Origin: Sulfuricurvum sp.
GTDB taxonomy: Bacteria > Campylobacterota > Campylobacteria > Campylobacterales > Sulfurimonadaceae
DNA: 64,000 bases
Direction of reading: 5' to 3'
NCBI RefSeq assembly: GCF_028710345.1
Contig: NZ_JAQTUH010000004.1
Coordinates: forward strand, 157,183-221,182
The notes under the pieces are model-generated. The model worked only from the letters and a program-made list of their open reading frames with translations, did not search any database and was not told the DNA's origin. Positions 17,164-25,666 of the stretch are shown piece by piece. Made by a program: the position numbers and the translations under genes. Position 1 is the first letter of the stretch. Every line of letters starts with the position of its first letter.

Positions 17164-18828
17164 ATGAACCCACGAATAGTGTTGATGTGGTTAATATTTG
17201 TCGGAATGATGATCCCACCAATCGCTTGGGTATTTCTGGTTTTCTTTTCTCATCTTTTCACATTTGATGAGTTAGTTTCGATACTGGTATCCATCCCCAT
17301 GGCTCTTTACATGCTCGTTGCTACTTCGATTATGATTGTCGGTTTTAACCGCACTCTGACAAAAATCGAATTTCTTATGAAAACACCTCATAAACACGAA
17401 GATGCTGCCGCCATTATCTCCCGATTGCCCTATTGGTTTTTGTTGGGAGAGTTACTCTATACGTTTTTAGGTCCTACCGCCGTCCTTGCGGGAAAATCTT
17501 TTATTACGATTGAGCGATTCGGTCTTGCCCAGTTTGCAGTACTACCGCTCCTTTTGCTTTTTATTATCCCTATTTTTATCTTGTTTGTTATTCGTCTCGA
17601 AGAGTGGGTAACCGTTATCCCATTGAGCGAACGCTACCCTTTTATCTCTTTTGGGAAAAAAATGGTCCTTTCTATCTTTACCACCATCCTCGGTAACATT
17701 GTTTTACTCGTTTTACTCAATACTATTTTGCTCTATTCTATCCCCCATCTTGATCTATCGACCCTTGTAATCAAAAATATCATTACCGCCCTCGTAGGAA
17801 TTACCATCTCTGCACTTAACATGACCCTCCTCGTAGCCCAAGTGACCCGCCCGATAAAATCACTGACCGATAACCTGAAAACTAATCTTTTTGATCTAAC
17901 CAAATCATTTCGAGGATTTACACGCGACGAAACAGGGGTAATGATGAGTACCCTCAACCGTTTTATTTCTGAGATGGAACAAGCAATTTCGCAATCCAAA
18001 ACCATATCAACAACCAATTTAGATGTTGCTAACAATCTAGGGAATATCTCAAATAGCATTAAAGATCGTGTTTATAAAGAGAATGAGCTCGTTACAACCA
18101 CCACCAAAAATGCCCACTCTATCCAAGTAATCGTCGATCAGGGGGTGGAAGATTTTGCCCTTACCCAAGTAAATGTCAGTATTGCGTTCGACCAACTCCA
18201 AAACAGCCGTCATGAGCTTGAAATATTACTCCAAACGATTAGCCGTAGTTCAGAGCTCGAAGAAGATTTAAGTTACAAACTCCAACAGCTCAATACTGAA
18301 GCCTCCCAAGTTCAACATATCCTTCTCGTTATCGGCGATATTGCCGATCAGACGAACCTCCTCGCCCTCAATGCCGCTATCGAAGCGGCTCGTGCGGGGG
18401 AACACGGTCGAGGATTTGCCGTCGTTGCCGATGAAGTACGCAAACTCGCCGAACGTACCCAAAAAAGTCTCGTCGAGATAAACGCTACTATCAATATAAT
18501 CGTCCAAAGCATCTCCGAAGCAACCGATCAAATGAAACACAACAGCGAATCGATGGGGCATGTCACCGATATATCGCATACCGTTGATCAAAACATCAAC
18601 GAAACCGTCAAAGCGATGGAAAAGACGGCTGAACTTACCGATGCCAGTGTCAAAAACTCTAAAATCATCGCCGAGCATATCGATTCTATGCTCACTCAAA
18701 TCGAATCCATCAACACCCTTGCCACACTCAATGAAACTTCTATGCACGAACTCTCAGAGATTGCCGATTCGATTGAACACTCCGCGAACACTCTTTATCA
18801 ACAGTTGGGACAATTTAAGACACATTAA
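17164..18828 (+). CDS. Methyl-accepting chemotaxis protein with a multi-span membrane domain
   Basis: A 554-residue chemoreceptor. Instead of the usual two helices around a periplasmic ligand domain, the first about 225 residues contain roughly six hydrophobic segments with short loops. A short HAMP-like stretch ([13 protein letters not shown]) follows, then a long coiled coil with the signalling hairpin tip [20 protein letters not shown] and [18 protein letters not shown], which binds CheA/CheW. I chose ATG 17164, which has GGAG six bases before it, over ATG 17152, whose own codon overlaps that ribosome binding site. dnaG follows 28 bases later with its own promoter. Confidence 0.92.
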   Translation: MNPRIVLMWLIFVGMMIPPIAWVFLVFFSHLFTFDELVSILVSIPMALYMLVATSIMIVGFNRTLTKIEFLMKTPHKHEDAAAIISRLPYWFLLGELLYTFLGPTAVLAGKSFITIERFGLAQFAVLPLLLLFIIPIFILFVIRLEEWVTVIPLSERYPFISFGKKMVLSIFTTILGNIVLLVLLNTILLYSIPHLDLSTLVIKNIITALVGITISALNMTLLVAQVTRPIKSLTDNLKTNLFDLTKSFRGFTRDETGVMMSTLNRFISEMEQAISQSKTISTTNLDVANNLGNISNSIKDRVYKENELVTTTTKNAHSIQVIVDQGVEDFALTQVNVSIAFDQLQNSRHELEILLQTISRSSELEEDLSYKLQQLNTEASQVQHILLVIGDIADQTNLLALNAAIEAARAGEHGRGFAVVADEVRKLAERTQKSLVEINATINIIVQSISEATDQMKHNSESMGHVTDISHTVDQNINETVKAMEKTAELTDASVKNSKIIAEHIDSMLTQIESINTLATLNETSMHELSEIADSIEHSANTLYQQLGQFKTH

Positions 18829-18844
18829 TAAAGCCCTCTTTCGC

Positions 18845-18850
18845 TAAAAT
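18845..18850 (+). promoter_or_regulatory. -10 box of a probably leaderless transcript (dnaG)
   Basis: TAAAAT ends six bases before ATG 18857, with no ribosome binding site between. The box lies in the 28-base gap after the chemoreceptor gene. Confidence 0.5.
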
Positions 18851-18856
18851 ACACTT

Positions 18857-20500
18857 ATGATAACTCCTGACTCCATTGAAGCCCTCAAAGGGCGTCTTGA
18901 TATTGTCGATGTCGTAGGCTCCTACGTTGAACTCAAACGTTCAGGGTCTAACTTTAAAGCACCCTGCCCATTCCACGACGAAAAATCGGCGAGCTTTATG
19001 GTTAATCCTCAGCGTCAACGTTACCACTGTTTCGGGTGCGGTGTCGATGGAGATTCGATCAAGTTTACGATGGAGTATGAAAAGCTGAGCTACCCCGAAG
19101 CGATTGAAAAACTCGCCTCTTCGGTCAATTTTACCCTCCACTACACCGACAATAATGAACGTCGTGAACGTTCAAACCTCCTCGACACCCTCAACGGATG
19201 GTATCAAAAACTCCTAGGGGAAAACCGTACTGCTTCTGCCTACCTTAGCGATCGGGGAATCTATGCCTCTAGTATCGAAAAATTCGGTATCGGCTATGCC
19301 CCCACTTCGCCCGAAACGCTCCGATTTTTAGAGCACCATAAATTTAGCTCCGAAGAGTCCATCACCCAAGGGGCAATCGGCAGAGGGGATGATGGGCGAC
19401 TTTTTGCCCGTTTTATCGAACGTATCACATTCCCTATCCACTCCAATAGTGGAGCGATAGTCGGTTTCGGCGGGCGTACCATTACGGGGCATCAGGCAAA
19501 ATACGTCAACTCCTCTCAAAGTGCCATTTTTAATAAATCACGCCTCCTCTACGCCTACCATCTAGCGCGCGAGTCGATCTACAAACACAAAGAGATCATC
19601 GTCACCGAGGGGTATTTGGACGTGGTGATGCTCCATCAAGCAGGATTTACCCATGCCGTCGCTACGCTTGGGACAGCCCTCACCAGCGAACATCTTCCGA
19701 CGCTTCGTAAAGGTGAACCGCGCGTCCTCGTCGCGTACGATGGAGACAAAGCGGGACAAAATGCGGCATTCAAAGCCTCTAAACTTCTCAGTGGCGGGGG
19801 GTTTGATGGGGGAGTTATCCTCTTTAGCGGCGGGCTTGATCCTGCCGATATGATTAAAGAGGGGCGTATAGAAGAGCTCAATGCCCTCTTGCACCGTCCC
19901 ATCCCCTTTATCGAGTTTGTTATCACCCAAACCATCGGTGGATACAATCTTAGCGATTCCCACGCCAAAGAATCGGCAATGCACGAGATTATCGCGTATC
20001 TCAAAACCCTCTCACCACTGATGCAAGAGGAGTATCGAACGTTTGCCGCATCCCGATTGGGGATTTCACCCTCACTCATACGTCTTAACCAACCCGCATC
20101 CTCTACAACCACCCAAAAAATAAATTTCTCTCATCACGATATTTGGGAATTGAGCCTCATTAAAACGATTTTAGATCGCCCTGCTATTATCGATTCTCTC
20201 CTCGATTTTATAGATGCCTCTTTGTTTCAATACCATAGCAATGAATTTCTATCGGCGATTAATAACCGTGATGATCCCCGATTGGGAGCACTACTGATGG
20301 ACGAACGGATCCATATTTTTGATGGGGATGAGGCGATTCGCGCAGAGCTTATCACCTTCTTAACCCACTATTACAATCGTGAACTCAAAAAAATTGCCAG
20401 TGAAAATTCGGTATCATTCGATAAAAAATCGTATTTAATACGTCAGATACGGGATAAAATTGCTCGATTAAAACGGGGTGAACTCGTACCGCTCAGTTAG
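18857..20500 (+). CDS. dnaG: DNA primase
   Basis: A 547-residue primase that makes RNA primers for DNA replication. Residues C37, H40, C58 and C61 (CPFH...HCFGC) form the N-terminal zinc-binding domain. The TOPRIM catalytic domain has IIVTEGYLDVVMLHQAGF and VLVAYDGDKAGQNAAFKA, and SGGLDPADMIKEG follows. The C-terminal part, which should bind DnaB helicase, is poorly conserved, as usual. The stop codon lies inside a perfect 14-bp palindrome (20498-20511). Confidence 0.97.
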   Translation: MITPDSIEALKGRLDIVDVVGSYVELKRSGSNFKAPCPFHDEKSASFMVNPQRQRYHCFGCGVDGDSIKFTMEYEKLSYPEAIEKLASSVNFTLHYTDNNERRERSNLLDTLNGWYQKLLGENRTASAYLSDRGIYASSIEKFGIGYAPTSPETLRFLEHHKFSSEESITQGAIGRGDDGRLFARFIERITFPIHSNSGAIVGFGGRTITGHQAKYVNSSQSAIFNKSRLLYAYHLARESIYKHKEIIVTEGYLDVVMLHQAGFTHAVATLGTALTSEHLPTLRKGEPRVLVAYDGDKAGQNAAFKASKLLSGGGFDGGVILFSGGLDPADMIKEGRIEELNALLHRPIPFIEFVITQTIGGYNLSDSHAKESAMHEIIAYLKTLSPLMQEEYRTFAASRLGISPSLIRLNQPASSTTTQKINFSHHDIWELSLIKTILDRPAIIDSLLDFIDASLFQYHSNEFLSAINNRDDPRLGALLMDERIHIFDGDEAIRAELITFLTHYYNRELKKIASENSVSFDKKSYLIRQIRDKIARLKRGELVPLS

Positions 20501-20593
20501 ACTATAGTCTAGTAATTAATTCCCATGATCCAACACCTAGAGCTGTTCCGGAGGCAGTAGTGCCGAGAGGAACATAGCGTTTTTGGATCATGG
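20498..20593. other. Palindrome and nested stem structure downstream of dnaG
   Basis: TAGACTATAGTCTA (20498-20511) is a perfect 14-bp palindrome covering the dnaG stop. Next, 20523-20533 pairs with 20583-20593 (CCATGATCCAA/TTGGATCATGG, 11 bp). Inside it 20544-20549 pairs with 20569-20574 (TGTTCC/GGAACA), and 20553-20556 with 20561-20564 (GGCA-GTAG-TGCC). This could be a structured RNA. Alternatively the minus strand holds a 29-codon frame, 20591 to 20502, with sequence VPLGTTASGTALGVGSW in its middle and an AAAGAG six bases before ATG. I cannot decide between these. Confidence 0.4.
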
Positions 20594-20605
20594 TATGCTC
20601 TTTTG

Positions 20606-20633
20606 GTACTTTTCTGGCTAAACAGAAAAGTAC
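20606..20633. repeat. Hairpin before the PP-loop gene
   Basis: GTACTTTTCTG (20606-20616) pairs perfectly with CAGAAAAGTAC (20623-20633), 11 bp with loop GCTAAA. It lies 24 bases before ATG 20658. It may be a dispersed repeat, a terminator for upstream transcription, or a leader element of the next gene. Confidence 0.6.
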
Positions 20634-20657
20634 AATTATAAAGCAAGGATTCATTTT

Positions 20658-21632
20658 ATGAAAGCAATAGCCCTCTTTAGTGGCGGACTCGATTCGACTC
20701 TCGCCATGAAACTCATCATCAACCAAGGGATTGAGGTGATCGCCTGCAACATTAGCACAGGATTTGGTTCGACCAAAGATAGACGTACCCATATGCAAAA
20801 CATGTGTGATCAAGTGGGTGCAGAGCTTCGGATTATCGATATCCAAGAGGAGTATTTGGAGCAAGTTCTCTTTACCCCGAAATACGGCTATGGGAAAAAT
20901 TTCAATCCCTGCATCGACTGTCACGGGAAGATGTCTGAAGTAGCCAAACGGGTGATGATTGCAGAGGGGGCGAGTTTTATTATTAGCGGTGAGGTGTTAG
21001 GGCAACGTCCTATGAGCCAAAACAGCGAATCGCTCCAAAAAGTGCTCAACCTCAGCGATTGCGAAGGGCTACTATTACGTCCTCTCAGCGCCCAAGCGTT
21101 AGAGCCGACTATCCCAGAACTAGAGGGGTGGGTAGATCGGAGCAAACTCGAAAACATCGTCGGACGAAACCGTGATCGCCAAATGGAGCTGGTTTCAGAA
21201 TTCGGACTCACTGATTACGAAGCACCCGGAGGGGGATGCCTCCTCACCGATGAGCATTTTTCACGCAAAATCCGAGATCTCATCGCCCATGATAGCAACT
21301 TTATCAAAGCCGATATCCCTACCCTCAAATACGGTCGTCAATTACGGCTTCCAGAAGGGGCAAAATTTATCATTGGACGCAACGAAGAGGAAAACAACGT
21401 GTTAGAGGGTATCGAAAATGAGAAATATACCCATATCACTACTGACCTCTTCGGTCCCCACTCTTTGATATCCAAAAATGCAAGTGATAACGATAAGACA
21501 TTGGCAGCGAAATTGGTCTTAGCCTATTGCAAACCCAATTTTAGCGGAGAACAAGTGATTGATTTTGGGGGAGAGACTTTAAGCACTGTTAGTGATCTTA
21601 GCCGTAACGATGCTCAGAAGTATATGATTTAA
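20658..21632 (+). CDS. PP-loop ATPase fused to an NFACT-R-like domain, candidate RNA thiolation enzyme
   Basis: A 324-residue protein. The N-terminal two thirds are a PP-loop (ATP pyrophosphatase) domain of the MnmA/ThiI type: ALFSGGLDSTLAMKL at residues 5-19, CIDCHGKM with C85 and C88, FIISGEVLGQRPMSQ and APGGGCLLTD with C194. The C-terminal part (FIIGRNEEENNVLEGI to AAKLVLAYCK) resembles NFACT-R/DUF814, an RNA-associated domain. The combination suggests tRNA or rRNA sulfur modification, with cysteines that could carry sulfur. It is not MnmA itself, being shorter and differently organised at the C terminus. AAGGA lies nine bases before ATG 20658. Confidence 0.75.
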   Translation: MKAIALFSGGLDSTLAMKLIINQGIEVIACNISTGFGSTKDRRTHMQNMCDQVGAELRIIDIQEEYLEQVLFTPKYGYGKNFNPCIDCHGKMSEVAKRVMIAEGASFIISGEVLGQRPMSQNSESLQKVLNLSDCEGLLLRPLSAQALEPTIPELEGWVDRSKLENIVGRNRDRQMELVSEFGLTDYEAPGGGCLLTDEHFSRKIRDLIAHDSNFIKADIPTLKYGRQLRLPEGAKFIIGRNEEENNVLEGIENEKYTHITTDLFGPHSLISKNASDNDKTLAAKLVLAYCKPNFSGEQVIDFGGETLSTVSDLSRNDAQKYMI

Positions 21633-21641
21633 CATCCCTTT

Positions 21642-21694
21642 GTCATTCCGTGCCACGACACGGAATCTAGCTTTTCGCCCTACGCGGGTATGAC
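21642..21694. repeat. REP-like palindromic element, right half degenerate
   Basis: Left hairpin ATTCCGTG-CCACGA-CACGGAAT (21645-21666) is followed by CTAGC, then a damaged right half CGCCCTACGCGGGTATGAC. The overall plan, GTCAT at the left and ATGAC at the right, matches 11027-11098. It lies between the 3' ends of the PP-loop and HMA genes. Confidence 0.7.
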
Positions 21695-21697
21695 AAT

Positions 21698-21961
21698 CTA
21701 TTTAGCTACTGAACAGCCATAACCCGCTTTTTTGACCGCGTCACACATTGCATCAGCTTTTGTCCCATCGGCTGCTTTTACTTCTGCTTTACCCTCTTTG
21801 AGGTATACCGTAGCGTCTTTAACCCCTTTTACTTCCGACAAAGAACCTTTAACGTTTTTTACACACGCAGGGCACATCATCCCCTCGATTTTAAGGTTTA
21901 CCAACTGATCCGCACTCGACACCGCTACCAAAGCCACAAGACTCAAGAGTACTTTTTTCAT
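21698..21961 (-). CDS. Periplasmic heavy-metal-associated (HMA) domain protein
   Basis: An 87-residue protein with a signal peptide (MKKVLLSLVALVAVSSA) and a single HMA domain: KIEGMMCPACVKNVKGSLSEVKGVKD, with the metal-binding pair C30 and C33. It resembles MerP/CopZ-like proteins that carry copper or mercury, but in the periplasm. The divergent neighbour is a SafE/UreH-like membrane protein of the kind seen near copper and cbb3 oxidase maturation genes, so copper is the better guess. I chose ATG 21961, with AAAGGA before it. Confidence 0.85.
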   Translation of the reverse strand: MKKVLLSLVALVAVSSADQLVNLKIEGMMCPACVKNVKGSLSEVKGVKDATVYLKEGKAEVKAADGTKADAMCDAVKKAGYGCSVAK

Positions 21962-22082
21962 TATTCGTCCTTTTAGTAATTTCATGCTATTGTTACACAG
22001 AAGTCTTAATAAAGTGTTAAAATTTTACCATTTTTATAAAAAGCAGTATTTATTGTAAGAATATTTAATAAAAGGTTTCATT

Positions 22083-22772
22083 ATGGGTTCAATCGATTGG
22101 TTTGTTATTATCTCTATCGCTTTTGCCGGTAGTTTCGGTCACTGCATCGGGATGTGCGGAGGATTTATCGTCGCCTATAGCTCGACCAAAATCGATGCCT
22201 CTATGAGTCGCGGTGCACAGCTTCTCCGTCATGGTGCCTACAATATCGGGCGGGTAAGCTCGTATGCGATACTGGGGATGATTTTTGGTGGACTAGGCTC
22301 ACTCTTTACGGTGAGTATGGAGATGCACGGAGCACTCTTTATCTTTGCGGGGATATTGATGATTATCACCGCCCTCTCGATGTTGGGACTCTCGAAACTT
22401 CTTCATGCACTGGAGCACTCTTTTTCCAATTTCAAAATCTTTAAACTCCTCTTCTCTCGCCTCATTAAAAGCAAAAGTATCAAAAGCTTTTTTGCATTGG
22501 GGATGATGAACGGATTTTTCCCGTGCGGATTTGTCTTTTTCTTTGCCGCGAAAGCCGCTTCAAGCGCATCAATCCTCCATGGAGGAGCTATTATGGCGAT
22601 ATTTGGACTCGCAACCATCCCCACACTTCTAGCACTCGGACAATCGGTTAATTTTATGAGAGAAATCGCTTTTCGTCAAAGTATGAATCGACTCGCCGCT
22701 ATCGCTATCGCCATTTATGGACTTTACAGCATCTATTACGGACTGGCTTATTTTATCGATTTGCCAATGTAA
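22083..22772 (+). CDS. SafE/UreH-2 family membrane protein, likely metal or redox maturation
   Basis: A 229-residue protein with about six membrane helices. The first contains GHCIGMCGGF (H20, C21, C25), and a second cysteine motif NGFFPCGF lies in the middle. This pattern belongs to the sulfite exporter TauE/SafE or UreH-2 (PF13386) group, related to DsbD/CcdA-like proteins, members of which occur in copper handling and cytochrome oxidase assembly. It diverges from the HMA gene, which supports a copper role. Its last 20 bases overlap the convergent histidine kinase gene. Confidence 0.78.
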   Translation: MGSIDWFVIISIAFAGSFGHCIGMCGGFIVAYSSTKIDASMSRGAQLLRHGAYNIGRVSSYAILGMIFGGLGSLFTVSMEMHGALFIFAGILMIITALSMLGLSKLLHALEHSFSNFKIFKLLFSRLIKSKSIKSFFALGMMNGFFPCGFVFFFAAKAASSASILHGGAIMAIFGLATIPTLLALGQSVNFMREIAFRQSMNRLAAIAIAIYGLYSIYYGLAYFIDLPM

Positions 22773-23733
22773 CGGTTTTAGGAAGAGAGAAGTAAAAACA
22801 GCTCCCCTCTCCAACAACGCTCTCCACCCATATCTCTCCACCATGCATCTCTATAATCTTTTTCACAATAGAAAGACCTAACCCAGTCCCTTTTATCGAT
22901 TCATTTTGGTGTTCACGAATTTGGACAAAAGGGTTAAAAAGAGTGCCGATTTGATCTTCTTTTATCCCATAGCCATGATCTATAACGCCAAAAACATACC
23001 GTTCTTTCTCCCATTGATAGTTCATGGATATGGTTTCATTTTCCGGGGAAAATTTGATTGCATTGCTCAACAGATTCACTAACACCTGTTTGATTAGCTG
23101 TCGATCTCCATCAACCTCTATCTCCTGAGTTATTTCCAAATCGAGTTTTAGATGTTTGTTTTGAGCCATAGGTTCTACCAATACCGCTACTTCATGAATT
23201 AACTCATTCATAACAAACGTCGTTAGATGAACATCCATTTTGCCCGATTCAATTTTGGCAAAATCTAAAATAGTATTCACAAGTGAAAGAAGCGTGTTCC
23301 CTGCAAGTAAAATTTTTTCGATAAACTTTTTTGCATTGTCCGGGGTATCATTTTTGGCAAGCAGTATCTGAGAAAATCCATTAATAGCATTGAGAGGGGT
23401 ACGGAGTTCATGACTCATGTTGGATAAAAAAATATCTTTGGCGCGGTTAGCCTCTTGCGCCTCATTCATGGCCATAACTGCTTGATCGTGCGCCGATTTG
23501 AGCTTCTCGTTTTCCAGTAGCTCTTCATACTGTTTTTTCAGTGAATGGTTCGCCTCTTCTAACTCTTTGGAGCTTACATCCAACGTATGCTCCAATAAGC
23601 GGCGCTCTTTTTCCGCATCGATATAAAAATTATTGACCGTCTCTAAAAAAGGGGCTAATTCATCTATTAATTCAGGACGTACAAACCTCCGCATTTGTCG
23701 AACCAATAAACGATGGTACGGAGGCGTTGTCAT
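22753..23733 (-). CDS. Sensor histidine kinase without membrane segment
   Basis: A 326-residue cytoplasmic kinase. After about 100 residues of mainly coiled coil come the HisKA dimerisation helix (LSNMSHELRTPLNAINGFSQI), the N box NLLSNAIKFSPENE, and ATP-lid motifs VIDHGYGI and GTGLGLSIVKKIIEMHGG. No sensor domain is evident, so input may come from a partner, perhaps the FIST protein encoded just upstream with an eight-base gap. Last gene of the six-gene signalling operon. The kinase core resembles that of the hybrid kinase in the same operon. Confidence 0.9.
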   Translation of the reverse strand: MTTPPYHRLLVRQMRRFVRPELIDELAPFLETVNNFYIDAEKERRLLEHTLDVSSKELEEANHSLKKQYEELLENEKLKSAHDQAVMAMNEAQEANRAKDIFLSNMSHELRTPLNAINGFSQILLAKNDTPDNAKKFIEKILLAGNTLLSLVNTILDFAKIESGKMDVHLTTFVMNELIHEVAVLVEPMAQNKHLKLDLEITQEIEVDGDRQLIKQVLVNLLSNAIKFSPENETISMNYQWEKERYVFGVIDHGYGIKEDQIGTLFNPFVQIREHQNESIKGTGLGLSIVKKIIEMHGGEIWVESVVGEGSCFYFSLPKTVTLANR

Positions 23734-23741
23734 GTTCGTCC

Positions 23742-24866
23742 CTATTCGTAAATACTGACCAAAGTCATCGTTTGATTATGGAGTGTACATCGAGATTCTC
23801 CTAATTCAGACAGTTCACCATAAGAATAGAAACCGGTTAAAATCGCTTTTTCTCCAAGTATCTCTCGAATAATCTCCAGCTCTTCTTCACACAATTGCCC
23901 CAATACAAGGCGTCTGCCTACACAGCTTACAAGCAATACAAGGAACTCATCGTCATGCTCCATTTGAGAAGCTTTTGCCGCCAAGCCGGCATGCTCAATA
24001 AGAGCATCCATATTGGTTTTCATCAATCGGCATAGCCCTCCATTGGGGATATCCCCTGCAAACGTCAAACTTTGAGTCTCTTCATCAATAGCAAGAAGGG
24101 TTCGGATCAAAGGAGATCCCTCGGCATCTTTACGTACACTCATCGGAAAGCGCAACCCGCTTCCCGGTAAATCTGCCGCAAACTCCCCCAAATAGCTTTT
24201 ATACAACTCAAGTGCTGGCTTATCATCGATAGTATAAAGGACATTCCCCTCAGAACGTGTAATTCGACGCTCTGCCCCAAACTCTTCCCATCCCGCGGAA
24301 CATCCGCTTCGTGCGACTAATGATTCACCGTATAAACCGATCGCGGCAACAACTCCAATCTCTGCAACTCCCTGCGCCATTACATAGGTAGCTCCAAAGC
24401 GTGTTCCATCTCCTGCCATACCTCCGGTAATACTCACCCCATCAGGCAACACTTCTGACAATCCGCGTGCCAATTCACTCCCATTGACCGTCAATCCATC
24501 CGAGAGGATAAATACATGGCGTAACGTCTCTCCATGCAACTCTTTCCCCAATGCAATACCGAGCTGTTCCATATCTTGGAAATCAATGACCCGCTTTGAT
24601 GCTGAGCGCACTTGCGTACGATCAAAACTAATCGCCGTTGCCACCGCATCTTCATCACTGATAATCGTATCCAAAACACTCCCCGAACTGCTTGCTCCTG
24701 CAATCACCGCATTAGGATACATCTCTTTGAGGGTTTCATACCACTGCGGATCTAAACAGGCATGGTTATCAAAAAAGACAAGTACCAAGTTCCGCATTGC
24801 ACCTTGTACTTTATCATACCCGACCCATCCATTTTTTTGGCTCCATCGTATTTGTTCGCTTCTCAT
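23742..24866 (-). CDS. FIST domain sensor protein
   Basis: A 374-residue protein with FIST N and FIST C domains, an intracellular sensory module thought to bind small ligands such as amino acids. Typical stretches are NAVIAGASSSGSVL, DGLTVNGSELARGL, GVSITGGMAGDG, and the C-terminal LVLLVSCVGRRLVLGQ with AILTGFYSYGELSELGESR and LHNQTMTLVSIYE. It lacks any output domain, so it presumably acts through protein contacts, with the kinase immediately downstream as the natural partner. It lies between the HDOD gene (11-base gap) and the kinase gene. Confidence 0.9.
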   Translation of the reverse strand: MRSEQIRWSQKNGWVGYDKVQGAMRNLVLVFFDNHACLDPQWYETLKEMYPNAVIAGASSSGSVLDTIISDEDAVATAISFDRTQVRSASKRVIDFQDMEQLGIALGKELHGETLRHVFILSDGLTVNGSELARGLSEVLPDGVSITGGMAGDGTRFGATYVMAQGVAEIGVVAAIGLYGESLVARSGCSAGWEEFGAERRITRSEGNVLYTIDDKPALELYKSYLGEFAADLPGSGLRFPMSVRKDAEGSPLIRTLLAIDEETQSLTFAGDIPNGGLCRLMKTNMDALIEHAGLAAKASQMEHDDEFLVLLVSCVGRRLVLGQLCEEELEIIREILGEKAILTGFYSYGELSELGESRCTLHNQTMTLVSIYE

Positions 24867-24877
24867 GGTACAGCCTT

Positions 24878-25666
24878 TTATTTTTGTATATTTTCTTTGA
24901 GCATGGCAACCGCTTTTTCAAACTCTGCTAACGGTAATCCAAATTTCTCTATGCTCCCCAAAGCCCGTTCTATCGATTTTTCACTCAATACCTCTTTAAG
25001 TGAAATCGCTTGACTCACCACGTTTAAAACAGCACCATACCCTTGTGGTTCTGAATCGGAAATAGCTCGGAAGATATCGATTAGATGGGATTCAAAATGC
25101 CAATGTTCAAACATTAGAGCACTTATCTCATAACTATCCATTCCAAAGAATATCTTCTCAATCTCTGCAATATTTTCAGATTCTTCAATTTGCGATGCAA
25201 AAAGCTTTTCTTGACCCATTTTGATGATTTTGGCAGCGCCTACCAATTTTCCGAGCTCCATTAAAAATGAAGCACTCATCAACAGCGGCAACATACTCTT
25301 ATCAGCTTCACCGTACCATAATCGCACTAAAGCTTGTTGCATCATCGAAACTTCACTCAAATGCTCGATGGTCGTATTGTACGGAGACATATCCAGAGGA
25401 AGGGTTTTTTTGATCGCATTCGCTGCCGCAAAACCCCGTATCATAGAAATACCAAACAGCATCATCGCCTGATGGATAGACGATATCTCTCGACTCATCC
25501 CATACAACGGTGAGTTCGCCGCTTTGAGTATATTGGCACTGAGCATCGGATCACTCTCGATCACTTTAGCCAAAGCATTGACATCTACTTCACTCATCAT
25601 GCATAGCTCTTGGATTTTGCTAATCGAAGCCGGTAGCGGGGGGAGACTTTTAATATCTTCAATCAT
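24878..25666 (-). CDS. HDOD domain protein
   Basis: A 262-residue HDOD protein, a non-catalytic relative of HD phosphohydrolases used in signalling. Recognisable are IKSLPPLPASISKIQELC, VIESDPMLSANILKAANSPLYGMSREISSIHQAMMLFG (two adjacent helices) and LMELGKLV in place of the catalytic His-Asp pair. The start is ATG 25666, which overlaps the stop of the upstream hybrid kinase (ATGA) and has GAGAGG before it. A longer reading into the kinase gene is rejected. HDOD proteins often work downstream of kinases or c-di-GMP systems. Confidence 0.9.
   Translation of the reverse strand: MIEDIKSLPPLPASISKIQELCMMSEVDVNALAKVIESDPMLSANILKAANSPLYGMSREISSIHQAMMLFGISMIRGFAAANAIKKTLPLDMSPYNTTIEHLSEVSMMQQALVRLWYGEADKSMLPLLMSASFLMELGKLVGAAKIIKMGQEKLFASQIEESENIAEIEKIFFGMDSYEISALMFEHWHFESHLIDIFRAISDSEPQGYGAVLNVVSQAISLKEVLSEKSIERALGSIEKFGLPLAEFEKAVAMLKENIQK

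Noticed and set aside
20523-20593. Thiamine pyrophosphate or other known riboswitch
   Set aside because: GGATCATG resembles part of the TPP element, but the remaining conserved segments are absent or in the wrong order, and the downstream gene is not a thiamine gene.
20502-20924. 140-codon minus-strand reading frame downstream of dnaG
   Set aside because: Most of it is antisense to the PP-loop gene and it crosses a hairpin. Only the last 29 codons (20591 to 20502) lie in free sequence and are discussed separately.
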